Of a DNA stretch of 64,000 bases, positions 1 through 11,435 are shown one piece after another. The position numbers and the translations under genes were made by a program. Numbering within the stretch: position 1 is the stretch's first letter; every line of letters begins with the position of its first letter. The notes under the pieces were generated by a model. It ran no database searches. It saw only the letters and a program-made list of their open reading frames with translations, and was not told the DNA's origin. The stretch is from Amyelois transitella (lineage: Eukaryota; Arthropoda; Insecta; Lepidoptera; Pyralidae). The stretch spans positions 1,935,001-1,999,000 of the forward strand of contig NC_083532.1 of the NCBI RefSeq assembly GCF_032362555.1, written 5' to 3'.

Positions 1-898
1 AGAGTAATTCGAAAAATAATGTGACGTCATTTAAATTTTGTAAAAAAAGAACCGCCTCCAATCGATATCCTTCTTGTTTCGAAGTAGGTTAAATTTCTAT
101 ATCCTTCTCCTAAGTGTAACAAACGTTTTTCTGAAAACTGCATTAAAATCGGTGCAGCGAAACGCGAGTCAAATAATCAACTCAATCTAATAAAATAAGT
201 TTGTCAAGAAATAATAAATATTACTTAAAATTCAAAATTCGGTTAATTTAGTAGTAGGTAGGTACTAACTTTTCTATATAGGTATCAATAAATCATTGTC
301 AAAGAAAAATGTCAAAATAAAATTGAAATACTTTTAAAAAGTGACTACTTACACTATTTTTTTTTAAAAAGTGACAATAATCTCTTACTTAGGTAAGTAT
401 GACACTAAAAATGTCTATTTTATCGTTTGACTGTAGGCTTAAGATTTTTTTTTCCTAAAGGCGGTCTGCCTTAAGGAAAAAAAAAGTAGTTCAGTCGAAA
501 GAAAATATTTCAAAAAAATAATCCGGCAATTGATACCGCGTGTCCAGTTCATAGTTGACGGACTACTCTTCAGTTAAATAAATTCACACCCAAAAATCAC
601 ATAGAGTTGAAATTCGAATACTATTCCTTTTTCGAAGTTCATCTTTTCGAATTGGCAAATCAAAATAGCTCCAATTCCTTTAGTACTACGGTTAAAAATA
701 TAATGTTTGAACTATTTGTGCAACCGTCACCTCCCATGAGCAGGAGGCGTGGTCGCCACACCGCAGCAGATAATAGCACAAATCTCAGTTGGTATCACCG
801 ACATACGGACGTTCCAAATTCGAGAACTCGGTTAAAAATCGAAACTGTCTCGGTAACGAAATATAAGTGGCCAGTGACATTCTGTGTGGTGTTTAGTG
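1..898. other. AT-rich non-coding flank
   Basis: No gene seen. It holds a short hairpin at 445-485 and otherwise AT-rich unique-looking sequence. The last part (about 700-898) is richer in GC and may be the promoter or 5' UTR of the exon that starts at 899. Confidence 0.5.
445..485. repeat. short hairpin, 18 bp arms
   Basis: Arms TTTTTTTTTCCTAAAGGC and GCCTTAAGGAAAAAAAAA pair with one mismatch around a 5-base loop (GGTCT). Function unknown; probably a remnant of a small inverted-repeat element. Confidence 0.6.
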
Positions 899-1244
899 AT
901 GGAATCGGAGATTAACAAAATGCAAACGAAAATGCCGTCAAAAAATTTTTCTATCGAATCGATAGTCGGTTTGAACGATAGACGATCGCCAGATATCGAT
1001 ATCGAGAATACGATATCTCAAGATTACCAAGGGAACGAGCATTTAGAAGATGAGGATATTAAAATTAGGGAGGGGAAAATGGGGTACTATTTTCAACGGA
1101 ATAGGATGCCGAATTTTCCGTTTTTCATGAGGGTTGGGGAGTTTCAGGAGGACCAGAGGTTGGTCCCTGAAGATCTGAAGAGGGCTAGCCCGGGAAGTGT
1201 GAGGAGTGAGGTGGATAGCGACGGGGTGGACGACCGACCGCACG
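899..1244 (+). CDS. orphan first exon with eh1-like motif (homeobox-type N-terminus?)
   Basis: An open frame from ATG at 899 runs 115 codons to a strong splice donor (CACG|GTAAGT, exon end 1244, phase 1). Near the start it reads KNFSIESIVGLNDRR. FSIESIVG fits the eh1 pattern (F-x-I-x-x-I) by which many homeodomain repressors recruit Groucho. The end (RASPGSVRSEVDSDGVDD) is an acidic/Ser-rich linker like those that precede homeodomains. I found no second homeodomain downstream on this strand. The only one in the window is that of eve, and eve exon 2 accepts phase 1, so this could be an alternative first exon of eve or the first exon of another gene whose remainder I cannot see. Without splicing the frame would stop at 1294. 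Coding seems likely from composition; the gene identity is open. Confidence 0.5.
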
Positions 1245-2724
1245 GTAAGTTTGATCAAACAATTCAATTTTTGAGGTTACTAGGATCGTTATAGTGATTT
1301 CAAGTTTACTTTGTTGTACCTACTTTGAATTTTGAAAAGAAATATCATAAAAGGTGCTCTAGGGAATGCTCCTGCGAGTACTCACGATTTATGAACAACA
1401 ATGGGTACCTACGGCGTGAACTCGTCAATTTCCAGAGCCCGCGGCCGTTTTACTGGCTTTTATCGCAAATAATCATAATTACCAAAGAAGAAAAAAAAAA
1501 CCCGCATTAACAGCAACCTGACAGTCCAACTGAGCTTTACTCAGTTCATCGCAATTTTATAATAATATGGAGCGGCGGGCAGGTTTATGTCGGCTATTAT
1601 GATGAATATAACAATAATGAACATTAGCGTATTATATTTAGAGTTAATATTTATAAGTTATTTAAAATAACAAGTGTTGATAGTTCAAAAATGTTAAACA
1701 TGACGTTCGGGAATTTTCGAAACTTTTCCATTCTATTCTTTTTTTTTAGTTTTTTTTTAAATTGCATTTTAGCACAAACAATAGCTATTATAAGGTTTCG
1801 CCGGTGACTGTGAGCAGTCTATGTCTATGGTTAAAAAGCCTTCGGTGAGTCGTTGATAAAAAAAAGCGTCGGTGGTTGAATCGGTAAGGTTAAAACGCGG
1901 GTGCGCATTGAAGGCACCGGCTTCGAATCCCGGCCATGTCCCAATGACTATTTCCGAAGTTATGAGTACATTAGTTTGATAACTAACCGATGCTCTGAGG
2001 GAAAACATCGTGAAGAAACTTCAGGCATCTAGATATTAGGTTCCCCTGCAAAGTGAGCATGCAACCCGGACTAAACGAGTAGCCAGGAAGAATAAGAGTA
2101 GTTGACAGCCATTAAGCAAAAACAGGTGAACTTTATGGGCAAAACGGTCGAATTTTTTTTTTAAATTATTTTTTGCATTGTCCAAAAAGTAATAAGTCAA
2201 GCATTGTCTGCAAATTTTTTTTGTTAGTTAATTGCCCCTTTAATGATTTCCGATTATTATGATCTCCAAAAAAAAAAAAACCGTAATAAACCGATTTTTT
2301 ACGTTAAAAGCAAAAGAATATAATAAATAAACAATGCCATTTGAATAGAGAACCCAAATTAGCATTGTCATTGAATAAGTTAATAACGCAAGTAGTTACA
2401 TTGTAAAATCCGGAAACGGTTCTCTTTTTGAGAACCCGCTTAAAGTAGTAATACTCCTTGTTTAGGAATCGCGATTTTCCGGTTATACCTACTAGGAATT
2501 TTGTGTGTTACTTAGTAAATAATTTTTTGGTTCTTGTTAAGTTTTGGTTGAAGGTACCTATATAAAACGTTATTTTAGATTTAACTAGTGCTTGGTATGT
2601 AAGTAACAATCGATAACGATGTTTTAATTGAAATTTTATGTAATTTAAACGTTCCCTCATTTCTGCTGTTGGTTGCCGTCTTACCTGACTGAACAGGCAT
2701 AGCATAAGGCATAACATTTAATGG
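1245..2724. other. non-coding, one SINE
   Basis: AT-rich sequence after the donor at 1245. Apart from the SINE-C copy at 1866-2100 nothing coding or structured was recognised. Confidence 0.5.
1866..2100 (+). mobile_element. SINE-C copy
   Basis: tRNA-like head (GGTGGTTGAATCGGTAAGG) with a B-box-like GCTTCGAATCCCGG, then the body seen in the other SINE-C copies (CCAATGACTATTTCCGAAG, ACCGATGCTCTGAGGG) and a tail running into GAAGAATAAG. Slightly diverged, nearly full length. Confidence 0.75.
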
Positions 2725-2853
2725 ATGCTTCTCAGATTGGTGTGACCTAGTAGCTGGTGTCCCGCAGGGTTCCGGATTTCCAATTTATATACCTACATAT
2801 AGTCACGTCCGTAGCCCATATGAGGGGTAGACAGAGCCAACAGTATTAAAAAG
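2722..2853. mobile_element. LINE reverse-transcriptase scrap plus Family A fragment
   Basis: 2725-2780 on the plus strand translates to SDWCDLVAGVPQGSGF, recognisable as the AGVPQGS block of LINE reverse transcriptases. It is joined at about 2789 to a 65 bp Family A fragment in minus orientation (TATAGTCACGTCC). Both are short dead remnants. Confidence 0.6.
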
Positions 2854-4124
2854 ATTGAGATAAACAAATTTTTTATTATAATAATATACAATTAAATATT
2901 CTGTGAATATTTTAAGCGTCTACCGTTTTTATTATAGCATTAATATTGTAGCATAATTATTGTATATCTATTATTAATAATTGTAATATATATATGTGGG
3001 TTGTGAACGTTTTTTTTATATAAGTTATTCGTTATTTTTAGTTATTGCTAGCACTGGCAACTTTATTTTAGAATAAAAAATGACGTTAGATGTCAAAGAG
3101 TGTCAATAGAAAATTGAAGTTTGTAAGATGTATAAGTCTATTATAAAAACCGAAATAAGATATTTGGTTTTACTTAATCTAACTGAGTAATTTTTTTTTT
3201 TTTTTTTTTTTTTGGGACAATAATCCCACATATATATATATTTTAATTTTTAGTATTCCTTGTCGGTGACAAAAATACATAATTAAAAAAAAATCATCTT
3301 TCTAGCTATCTTTGTTTGTTTATGTGATACAGCCTGGTGACTGACAGACGGACAAACAGACAGCGAAGACTTAGTTACTTAATAGGATTCCGCTTTTACC
3401 TTTTAGGTACTAAACCTAAAAAAAAATATAATGTATGTATTCAAAAATATGTAGAAACGTGAATATAATAAAAAATAATTTAAGTAACAAACGCGATGTT
3501 ACGGAACCCTTCGTGCGCGAGTCCGACTCGTACTTAGCCAGTTTTTTATTTAGTTATATTCCAAAATTTTTTTTTATCCGAGAAGTAACTAGGAACCTAC
3601 TTAATATGTTTTTTTTTTTAATTTTAAATACACATAGGAACGTGGTTTTGGACAATATACCTAAATGTGAGTCATTTAAATATAATGAAATAAGTTATAT
3701 GTGTTTTCCTGAAAGAATTCATCTGCCTGCCTGTCTAAATGATGAAAGATTTACCTACAGCCAAGTAGGGTTAAGTAGGTAGACCTATTGTTAATTAATC
3801 GCTCTCAAAAATGCTTAAGTTATCTGTAACTACTAGCCTTCATTCCCTTTATTTCGTATTTATTTTCAGATGAAAATGATTGATACATTTCAGATATTTC
3901 CAGAACTTAAACGCACGCCATTTCTTCTCAGTCTTTAATTTGACTTCAAGCAAACTTGACTAGATTTTTCGGCCATGTGGTTAACCTACACTAAGGCGGG
4001 CAGTTCTAAAGCTTCTCCGCATTGTTAATTTTAGGGCGCTTTTCCTGTTGTGCTTTTTTTGCATGCATCCTTACGCGCTCTTTGCCACACGCAGGACAAA
4101 GATTTTAGTTCCGTGGTTGAAATG
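2854..4124. other. AT-rich non-coding
   Basis: Contains a poly-T run at about 3188-3213 followed by (AT)n. No exon, tRNA or intact element was found. Confidence 0.5.
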
Positions 4125-5250
4125 AAATGAAATATTCTTTATTTACTAGAAACATGGTACAAATGGGTGTGAGAAATATATGTGATCTTACATGTTCCGC
4201 CAGAAGTATGGCATGTAAATATTGTTTTGTAATAGCATTGCGTTACTTTTAAAATTAATAATTTTAATATTAATAATTATACTGTTTCTTAAATTTATTA
4301 ATTGGCAAAGACTTGTATGAGTCCGGTAGCTTATTATACCTATATTTTAATGCACATGCAATATGAATTCCTTCTAAATCGTAAATTGGTGCTGGGAACC
4401 ACTAAATTAAATTTGCGCCTGTTCGATCGTTGTATTTGATCATCAAGTTTATCAAATAAGTCATGATATTTTTTTACAAAAAATGCAGATTCAAATCTAT
4501 ATAGTGAATGGACAGTTAGAATTCGAAGTTCGTTGAACAATGGTACACATGTGTCACGATATCCCAGGCCACAGATTGCACGAATACTTTTTTTTGTGCT
4601 ATGAATGCTCTATCGGAATAGACAGAGTTTCCCCTTAAAGTCATGCCGTATCTCAGTATTGAATGTAAGAGTACATAGCCATAGTATGTTAAAAGTGCAG
4701 CTTTTTGAGATACGGTTTTTTTAGCCTCCAAAGTGCATACACAAATTTGCTAATTTTTTTTTATAAGGATCGAAATGTGTTCTTTCCAGTTACAATGCGA
4801 ATCCAAAGTGATACCCAAGAATTTAGTTGTCGTTACTTCTTGGATTGTGTTATTATTGTATATATATAATTTAAGTGGTATTGCTTGGTGAGGTAGGAAT
4901 TGCATAAATTGTGTTTTGGATAAACTAATTTTTAAGTAATTATTAGTCAACCAAATTATTATATCATTAAGGGCGCTATTAATGTCATACTTATTCAAAA
5001 TTATCATTTTTATTGTTTTTAATTATTATTGTTGTGTCGTCAGCGATATATACCAAATTTATATATACCAAAAATAATGGTCCCAGTATACTGCCTTGGG
5101 GAACACCAAATAAATTTTCTTGGTATGATGATTGATATTTAGTTTGATACAATTCATCTTGCCCTGTAGTTTGAACGCACTGTAGGCGTGCTTTGAGGTA
5201 ACTTGTAAACCACGTTAGCACTACGCCTCTTGCACTACAAGCATCCAATA
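4125..5250 (-). pseudogene. decayed non-LTR retrotransposon (LINE) 3' part
   Basis: On the minus strand four overlapping frames give consecutive pieces of a reverse transcriptase and its C-terminal region. About 5248-4991 carries FGVPQGSILGPLF and then YIADDTTII. About 5007-4750 carries WLTNNYLKISLSKTQF and TKFLGITLD...W..HI, the blocks after the catalytic ADD. Pieces at 4731-4516 and 4540-4340 follow in other frames. The frame changes, and a gap between the GPLF block and the ADD motif (the usual LYINDL is mostly lost), show the element is dead. The 3' end lies near 4125, where the minus strand reads AATAAAGAATATTTCATTTC. The 5' part is absent. It looks like a jockey/CR1-type element, but the clade is not certain. 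Confidence 0.8.
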
Positions 5251-5287
5251 TTTTAAAAGTATGTTTCTGTCTTTTCTCTGTTGTAAC

Positions 5288-5461
5288 AGCTGTTTGTTAT
5301 TATAGAATTGAGATTCAAATAGTGACAGGCTGCTAGCCCATCGCCTAAACTATGAATCCAAAGTTTATAAATTAATAAGCCTAAGTCGGTTTATAAAACA
5401 TCCATGGGAAACAGATGGAGTAGTCCTATTCTTTTCTATTTGTGCCTGGAACCACACGACA
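5288..5461 (-). mobile_element. Family A fragment
   Basis: Matches the half of Family A nearest the GCCGTGTGG end (GTGCCTGGAACCACACGAC at the right edge); the (ATGT)n end is missing. Confidence 0.75.
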
Positions 5462-5987
5462 CCTTTACACCTTCCAACTACTTATTACGCGTAAGATTAG
5501 AAGTGGCCAAAAAGTCAGAGGAAGTACCGTTTAACATTGGGTTATCAACAAAAGAGCCCTTCACGGTTTGATTTTGACAAATGATTCTTGATTTAACTTA
5601 AACAGTAGCTGTGTATTACCAAATATTTACTTCTGTATGTGTTCCATTTAAGTATGCCAAGACAATGTAAGCACCATAGACAATAGACTGCGACAATAAG
5701 CCTGTTGCCATTGTCCCACGTCACGGCGACAAAGTTCTTTTTGCTCAATTATAGCGTGGTTCTTTTTGGTAATGTAACTGAATCAGAAATTTCTCTTTTA
5801 CGATTCATTATTTGTTAATTGGTCATACAATCACCACATTTTTTGTAACTGCATTGTGTTTCTCAGAAGTTGTAATAATATGGTTGGTTGGTGAATCATT
5901 TTGCATACATACATACATACGTACTATAATCACACAGACACACACACACACAAGGTAGACATAACAGTCTTAAAAAAATATACTTAT
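5462..5987. other. non-coding, small microsatellite
   Basis: Contains (CATA)n near 5907-5922 and (CA)n at about 5936-5952 followed by a 25 bp scrap of Family A. No gene seen. Confidence 0.5.
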
Positions 5988-7456
5988 AAATATGTACGGG
6001 ACAAATTATACAGATTGAGTTAGCCTTAAAGTAAGGTCGAGACTTGTGTTACGAGATACTAACTCAACGATACTACCCAAGTAACAATTAGGCGCTAAAG
6101 TAAGATTTATAATAAGTCTATAAAAGCGCTAACTAGATTCTAAAGTGGTTTATGGGTGTAACAAATTAGTGTTAGAGCGCGCTCTAACCCTACTTTACCC
6201 CCGAATTGGGCACAATTTTTATATTACTTAAGGTTGTATAATGACGGTATACAAGAGTTATGGTAATTGGCTAAGAGGTACAATTAGTGCTATAAGAAAG
6301 TTATTATAGCGGTAACAGGATCTCTTAGCGATACAAGAGGGGTAAATAAGCGTCAACTGACTCCTTAAGCGGTACAGTAGAGATACAAAGGCGTTAATTA
6401 TATTTTCAAGCGCTAAAAGGGAGGTAAATAGGTGTTTTGTAACGGTCTGAACGCTATTCAAGATAATTAAACTAATTTTGTGATCTAATAATAAATAATT
6501 TTATTTTCAATGACTATAAGTTTACGACTAATGATTTTTATATTAAACAAAAAAAAGTGATATTGTGTGGTGAGAAAGGAAGCATATTTTTGCTGCGAAG
6601 GGAAGTACACTGTGAATATGTTACATATTTATTGGCAAATAATTCGAGCGCCCGATGTATGTTGTCTATTTACTGAAAACTTTTCCACGTATTTACAACA
6701 ATTTTTGTTTATTTTGGTTGCGACGCCATTGTCAAAAACAAGTAGTCAATATAAGAAATACAGTAGTGACCTTAAGCGCTATTACTTTACCTTTAGTCAC
6801 AAAAAAGTAACAATAGACGCTATAGGATCTGTTATAGCGAAAAATTATACTCCTATTTGACTTAAGGTAATGCAAGAGAGTTTTGTATAACTTCAAGCAT
6901 TTGGTTCTATATAAGATTAAATAAACACTATTGTAAGGCTGGTAGCGCTTATTAACGCTATTGTGCAACTTTAGGTTCTTGTAAAGAGTTTATTATCACC
7001 TGCATAGCACTTTTGGAGGTAGTAGCTAATTCTTATTCTTATTTAGATCTTAGAGTTCTAAGATTCACTTAAAGCTATAACACAAAATGCTGTGCATGTA
7101 CAACAGTGTTGAGATTTGCCATAATACATCCATAACCTTTAAGCTCGCCTAATTGTCGCACTTGTAACTCTGTATTATAAGTAGAAGTGATATACGTTAC
7201 TTGGTACGCCACTTTATCGCCAATAGTCATAAGTGTTGCTACTGTAATGCCTTTGTAGCCCACTAAGTAACAAAATAAGCTCTAATCGTCGCCTAAATGT
7301 TTGTTGGGTATATTTTATAATAAATACTTATATAGATAAACATCCAAGACCCAGGCCAATCAGAAAAAGTTCTTTTCTCATCATTCCCTGGCCGGGATTC
7401 GAACCCGGGACCTCCGGTGTCACAGACAAGCGTACTACCGCTGCGCCACAGAGGCC
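5988..7456 (-). mobile_element. SINE-B copy split by a nested TIR element
   Basis: The left piece (5988-6075) is the 3' half of SINE-B (GTACGGGACAAATTATACAG ... CTCAACGATACTA). The right piece (7309-7456) continues at the next base of the family consensus (TATTTTATAATAAATACTT) and reaches the tRNA-like head (B-box complement GGGATTCGAACCCGGG, end GCGCCACAGAGGCC). The two pieces add up to one full copy, so the sequence between is a later insertion. Confidence 0.8.
6076..7308. mobile_element. 1.23 kb non-autonomous TIR element, TA target
   Basis: Ends are CCCAAGTAACAATTAGGCG and the inverted CCCAACAAACATTTAGGCG, flanked by TA on both sides, within SINE-B. Inside are many copies of a short GCGCTAA/AGCGGTA-like motif in both orientations near each end, as in the subterminal repeats of some DNA transposons. 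The frames inside have no recognisable transposase, so it was moved in trans. Family not recognised. Confidence 0.7.
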
Positions 7457-7477
7457 GTAAAGACTGAAAAGACGACT

Positions 7478-7532
7478 GACGTCTTGAAAAGACTGAAAGG
7501 CCATGTTCCGCTGTTTGGCTTCATGATAGTTA
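7478..7532 (-). mobile_element. Family A scrap
   Basis: GTCTTGAAAAGACTGAAAGG...TGTTTGGCTT matches the middle of Family A. Confidence 0.6.
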
Positions 7533-7649
7533 CCTAATGATGAATCATTTTGACTTATACTTTTATAATGTTGTCCGACTTGCTTATCATAACTATTTTT
7601 ATATTCTCTCCTTAACTCCTCATTATTGCATTCTACATTACAAAAATAC

Positions 7650-7788
7650 ATCTTTCCACGCACGAGTAGGCAGAGACCACATCTTCCACTTGCCACGATC
7701 CCTTCATACTTCTTTCGCTACATCCACATTCATAACTCTCTTCATGCAAGCTCGTCGGTTTCGGGTACTCTTGACCTGACCTTTTTCT
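7650..7788 (-). mobile_element. Family D copy (LINE ORF tail)
   Basis: On the minus strand it reads through MNVDVAKEV.RDRGKWKDVVSA-type residues, resembling the C-terminal end of RTE-like LINE proteins. The same segment recurs at 52215-52376 and 58260-58395. Clade assignment is an inference. Confidence 0.5.
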
Positions 7789-7976
7789 AGAAAGACTTCA
7801 TTATTTCATTCTCAGCCGACATTTAATATTCTTATAAAAATATTCGAAAATGTTTTTACACCCATATCAGCCAAAAGTATTTCTAATTCACTCGTAATTG
7901 TTTTATTTAGTTGTCTCCTACAACTTCACAAAATATGGCCCTAATTTATTTTATCTTAGACGTTTATTTAAATAAG

Positions 7977-8050
7977 TCTTCTTCTCCCTCCTGATTTTAG
8001 TCTCGGTTGCATCCTCACAACTCTTGAGCCCGAGGTATGCCTTTGACCAT
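7977..8050 (-). mobile_element. SINE-C 3' fragment
   Basis: CTTCTTCTCCCTCCTGATTT...CGGTTGCATCCTCA is the complement of the SINE-C tail, also seen at 56563 and 63135. Confidence 0.65.
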
Positions 8051-9212
8051 GCACAGAATTGTTAGTAGTACCTACAGTCAACATAAAGTTGCAAGGAACG
8101 GGACAATAGTGGCTTTCCCGTGAATTTGGGTATGTTGATATGATGCTCACCGTACTACATACAATAGGTAGACCTCTTCATCAAGCAGAATGTTTAGTAA
8201 CAGAGTATTAATATTGTTCCCGGCCATAACGCGCCATGATGCGAACTGCGAAGTCCGCTATTAAATCTGAATGAGGACTGATTAAAATGTAAAGGCAGGG
8301 ATCCACTGGGAGCTACTTATTTAGAATATTATGCAACTTTCGTTACCCGCATTTGCCTGTAAATAAGCTTAGTCAGCCTGTTGGGCACAGTCTTGTTTTC
8401 GACTTTAAACTACAGGTTACATCATTGGTTAGGTCTTTTTGAAGAAAAAACTTTTTTAATTAGGCAGAAAGAACAAAGAAAGCAAGTAATTATATATATC
8501 ATATAATTTTACTAGGCTAGGATGTTTATACAAACATACATATGGTCACGTCTATATCCCTTGCGGGGTAGACAGAGTCAACAGTCTTGAAAAGACTGAA
8601 TGGCCACGTTCAGCTATGTTTGATTATTTATTTTATTATTTAGGATGTTTATCTCTAAAAGTATCTTTTTTTACTTTCGATTATGGTGTTAGCTCAATCT
8701 GCGTGTCCTCTCATACCCACGCATACACACACAATCTCGTCTATATCAATATAAATAGAATGAAAAATATCTTCGAATTATCAAACAAGGTAATTTTCAC
8801 ATCAGAACATTAGAAAGGTTGATTTGTGATACGATTTTAAGCAAATAGAACTAGGTATAAGTATTAAATCAATATTTTTTTAAATAAATGTCAAGAAAGA
8901 TTAAGTTCCTGTACCTACCTATTATAGCCAGATGATTTTGCAAAAACATACCTATGATCCATAACACTATAATAAATTCAGTATAATTGGCTATAAACTA
9001 ACATTTGCAAAGACTATTGGAACCATTAAAAATATTTATTGGGAAATAAAAATACATTATAATATTATGTGTGTAGTTACTTATTGGTCATAAAATAATA
9101 AGTAAGTATCAAGTGATAATATTTTTTTTAACTTACTTTTTTATTTATTTTAAGGCGAACAAACAATATTTCAATATAAAATGTCTTAATACATATAGCA
9201 AAGTTACATTCA
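8051..9212. other. non-coding
   Basis: Only a Family A fragment (8532-8616) was recognised here; the rest is AT-rich with no supported exon. Confidence 0.5.
8532..8616 (-). mobile_element. Family A fragment
   Basis: Tail end only: ACATACATATGGTCACGTC through CCACGTTCAGCTA. Confidence 0.75.
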
Positions 9213-9470
9213 AGATTCAAGATTCATTTATTTATAAAACATGTTACATTACATACATGTATTGCAGATGAAGAAGCATATTGTTGTGACTGAACATGTT
9301 TGGCCATACGGCATACATTATTGGTTGAAAACCAACAAATTAGTGCGCACAGCATACTTAAAAACTTACTCGTTATACTTATATTAAATTAACATCAATT
9401 TTTAGGCATATGAAGGGTAAATCTATTTATACCTAATTGAATTAATTATTATTTAATGATCTTAAGAGGT
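9213..9470 (-). mobile_element. probable LINE 3' end
   Basis: CAAGATTCAAGATTCATTTATTTATAAAAC resembles the complement of a LINE polyadenylated 3' end with an (ATTCTTG) short tandem tail, followed by AT-rich UTR-like sequence. No ORF remains. Confidence 0.4.
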
Positions 9471-9517
9471 AGATAAAAATAAAAATCAGGAAATTATATA
9501 GAAATATAATTGTACTA

Positions 9518-10654
9518 GGGGAAGTACGTCCAAAATGACGTATACCTACGGACAAAACGACACATTAGTGATATTTGAAAACCTGCACGGTATAAACTGT
9601 CAAAAGTTAGCCAATCAAGAAGCACCTACACCGGAAATATACCATTCGAGTTTTGAGAGCCGTTTAAAATACAGAACGGAAGCCATGTTGACATTTGTTT
9701 TTTGAGGTTGGAAAGAAATTTGATAGTGGTCATTTGTTTTTTATTTTTTGATAAGTTTTCTTTTGTTATTGTACTGTCCTATAATTTTATATTTCGAAGC
9801 AATTTGTGTTTGAGGTGATCGCGTTGAATTTAAAACATTATTGTCACTGCAACAAGATTATTTTTCGAATTGTAATATTTTTTGAGGCTATGTACAAAAT
9901 GACATACAACCACTATGGACAAAACGACATAATGTGTCATTTTGTCCGTAGAGACGGTGGTAAGAGAGTTAATGTCATTTCTCCAGTGCCCAGTGGTAAA
10001 TTTGTAAGTGACAGGGTAAAAGAAAGCCAAAGAAACGAACGACGACATTCAAACTTACGTCATCACCCAATTAGGTAGAATTAAAATACAAACGAGAGAA
10101 TGCATCTGAAAAACCAACTCGTAAAAGGAAACAAGCAGTTACTAAGTCTCTTTACATTGATGATGACTCAAATGAAGAGCGCTCTGATCAAGAAGACGAA
10201 GAAGATGATTGTGCTTGTATTTACTGCAACGATCTCTACTCACGTTCAAAGCCTGGTGAGGGGTGGTTGAGGTGCAGGCGGTGCAGTCGTTGGGTTCACG
10301 CAGCCTGTGCTGATTTGCCAAAGCGTACCAAAAATTTTGTTTGCGAATTGTGCAATTAATTTTTACTGTTGTCTCTTATTTTATAATTTTTTTATGTTGA
10401 TGGCTGTGTATGTCATTTAGTCCATACGACTCGTGTCGTTTTGTCCATACGGTATGGACAAAACGGATTTTTCTTGATCTTCATTTAATACTAAATATTT
10501 TTGTAAGTGTTGATTTTTCTGACAAAATCTATATGATTCCTGTTAACCAATTAATATAAGCAAAGTTGTAAGTAAAAAATATGTTCCTATTATGAATAAT
10601 ATTAAAGTTATTTATGATTGATAAAACGATATGTCATTTTGGACGTACTTCCCC
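9518..10654 (+). mobile_element. pogo-like DNA transposon remnant with PHD finger
   Basis: Terminal inverted repeats GGGGAAGTACGTCCAAAATG (23 bases identical at both ends) are flanked by TA duplications at 9516 and 10655. The interior holds several copies of a TGGACAAAACGAC motif, probably transposase-binding subterminal repeats. The left frame (9806-10078) ends with SPVPSGKFVSDRVKESQRN. After a frame change the right frame (about 10079-10359) gives a Lys-rich, then acidic stretch and a C-terminal PHD-type zinc finger (CIYC...GWLRCRRCSRWVH...CELCN). A C-terminal PHD finger is common in insect pogo/Jerky-type transposases. The helix-turn-helix and DDE catalytic domain are missing, so this is an internally deleted, frameshifted copy. 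Confidence 0.75.
10209..10359 (+). pseudogene. PHD finger coding remnant in the pogo-like element
   Basis: Cys/His ligands are spaced as a C4HC3 PHD finger: C-I-Y-C, then R-C-R-R-C, then V-H-A-A-C, then C-E-L-C-N and stop at 10357-10359. An in-frame TAG lies about 135 bases upstream near 10073, and no Met precedes the finger in this frame, so it cannot be expressed as it stands. Confidence 0.65.
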
Positions 10655-11140
10655 TACTACCAACAAAAAGCGACCAATTTAGCGCCACCTACAAAAGAAT
10701 ACAGGTTTTGCGCAAATCCCACGGAAACTTTAGTTATTCTATGGTCACTTGAATAAATGAATATTATTATTATATTCTAGGGATGAACGGCCTTAGTCCT
10801 TCTGTGATAATACGTGATATTTCAAGAAGATTAATTCAGTAGATAGCCCGTGAAGGGGTAACAAACAAACAAACATAATTAGAAAAGGTAATTAACAAAC
10901 AAAAAAAAACAATCTCGCTTTCGCTCTGGAATAGGGAAATAATACCTAAGAATATCATCTTCAATATCATTAACTTATATTTTCGTTATCTTTAAATAAC
11001 TTCCCTTTAACCGAACTTAAATAAAATATGTTATAGAAAATTAAATCACTTTGTAACTTCTTTTTCTAATAAGAAAGAGAATAAAAAAAAAACAATAAAA
11101 CCCAGGTCTCAGTGTGTCACAAACTTAATTATGTCTAACG
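10655..11140. other. non-coding with LINE-tail-like sequence
   Basis: 10740-10775 (CACTTGAATAAATGAATATT followed by ATT repeats) looks like a retroelement 3' end. Otherwise AT-rich; no gene. Confidence 0.4.
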
Positions 11141-11179
11141 AAATGAGCTCATAACAGAATGCTCAGAGGAAATTCTCGT

Positions 11180-11435
11180 GAGTGAAAGAGACGGCTAATG
11201 GCCACGCCCTGGGTGGGGGGAATGGGAACGCCGTTACGATTGGTCGATGCATTATGGATTTTTAGTACGAGGATAGGTGTGCAGTGAAAACAAACTGTCA
11301 CCTTTTCTATCGGCCAGTTCTTTCTTGGTTCTCTTTTTAATAGCTCGTCCATCAAAGGTATCTCTACGGCCAGTGCTTTTTAAAGCGTTATTTTTTTTTA
11401 AGCCAGTGTTTTGTTAAAGTTCCTTTTTTTTAACG
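11180..11435 (+). promoter_or_regulatory. likely eve proximal promoter and 5' UTR
   Basis: Directly upstream of the eve start codon and richer in GC than its surroundings. It includes GGCCACGCCCTGGGTGGGGG (about 11199-11218), which offers Sp1/Krueppel-like sites, and an initiator-like GGCCAGTGC near 11368. No clear TATA box was seen. Assigned by position; the transcription start is not proven. Confidence 0.4.

Noticed and set aside
607-915. 102-codon frame upstream of the eh1 exon
   Set aside because: It begins at TTG, has no domain, and overlaps the start of the better-supported frame at 899.
1043-1267. Minus-strand frame opposite the eh1 exon
   Set aside because: Shadow of the plus-strand exon; no features of its own.
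6567-6860. 97-codon frame inside the TIR element as a transposase
   Set aside because: Starts at GTG, no DDE or DNA-binding motif, AT-driven composition.
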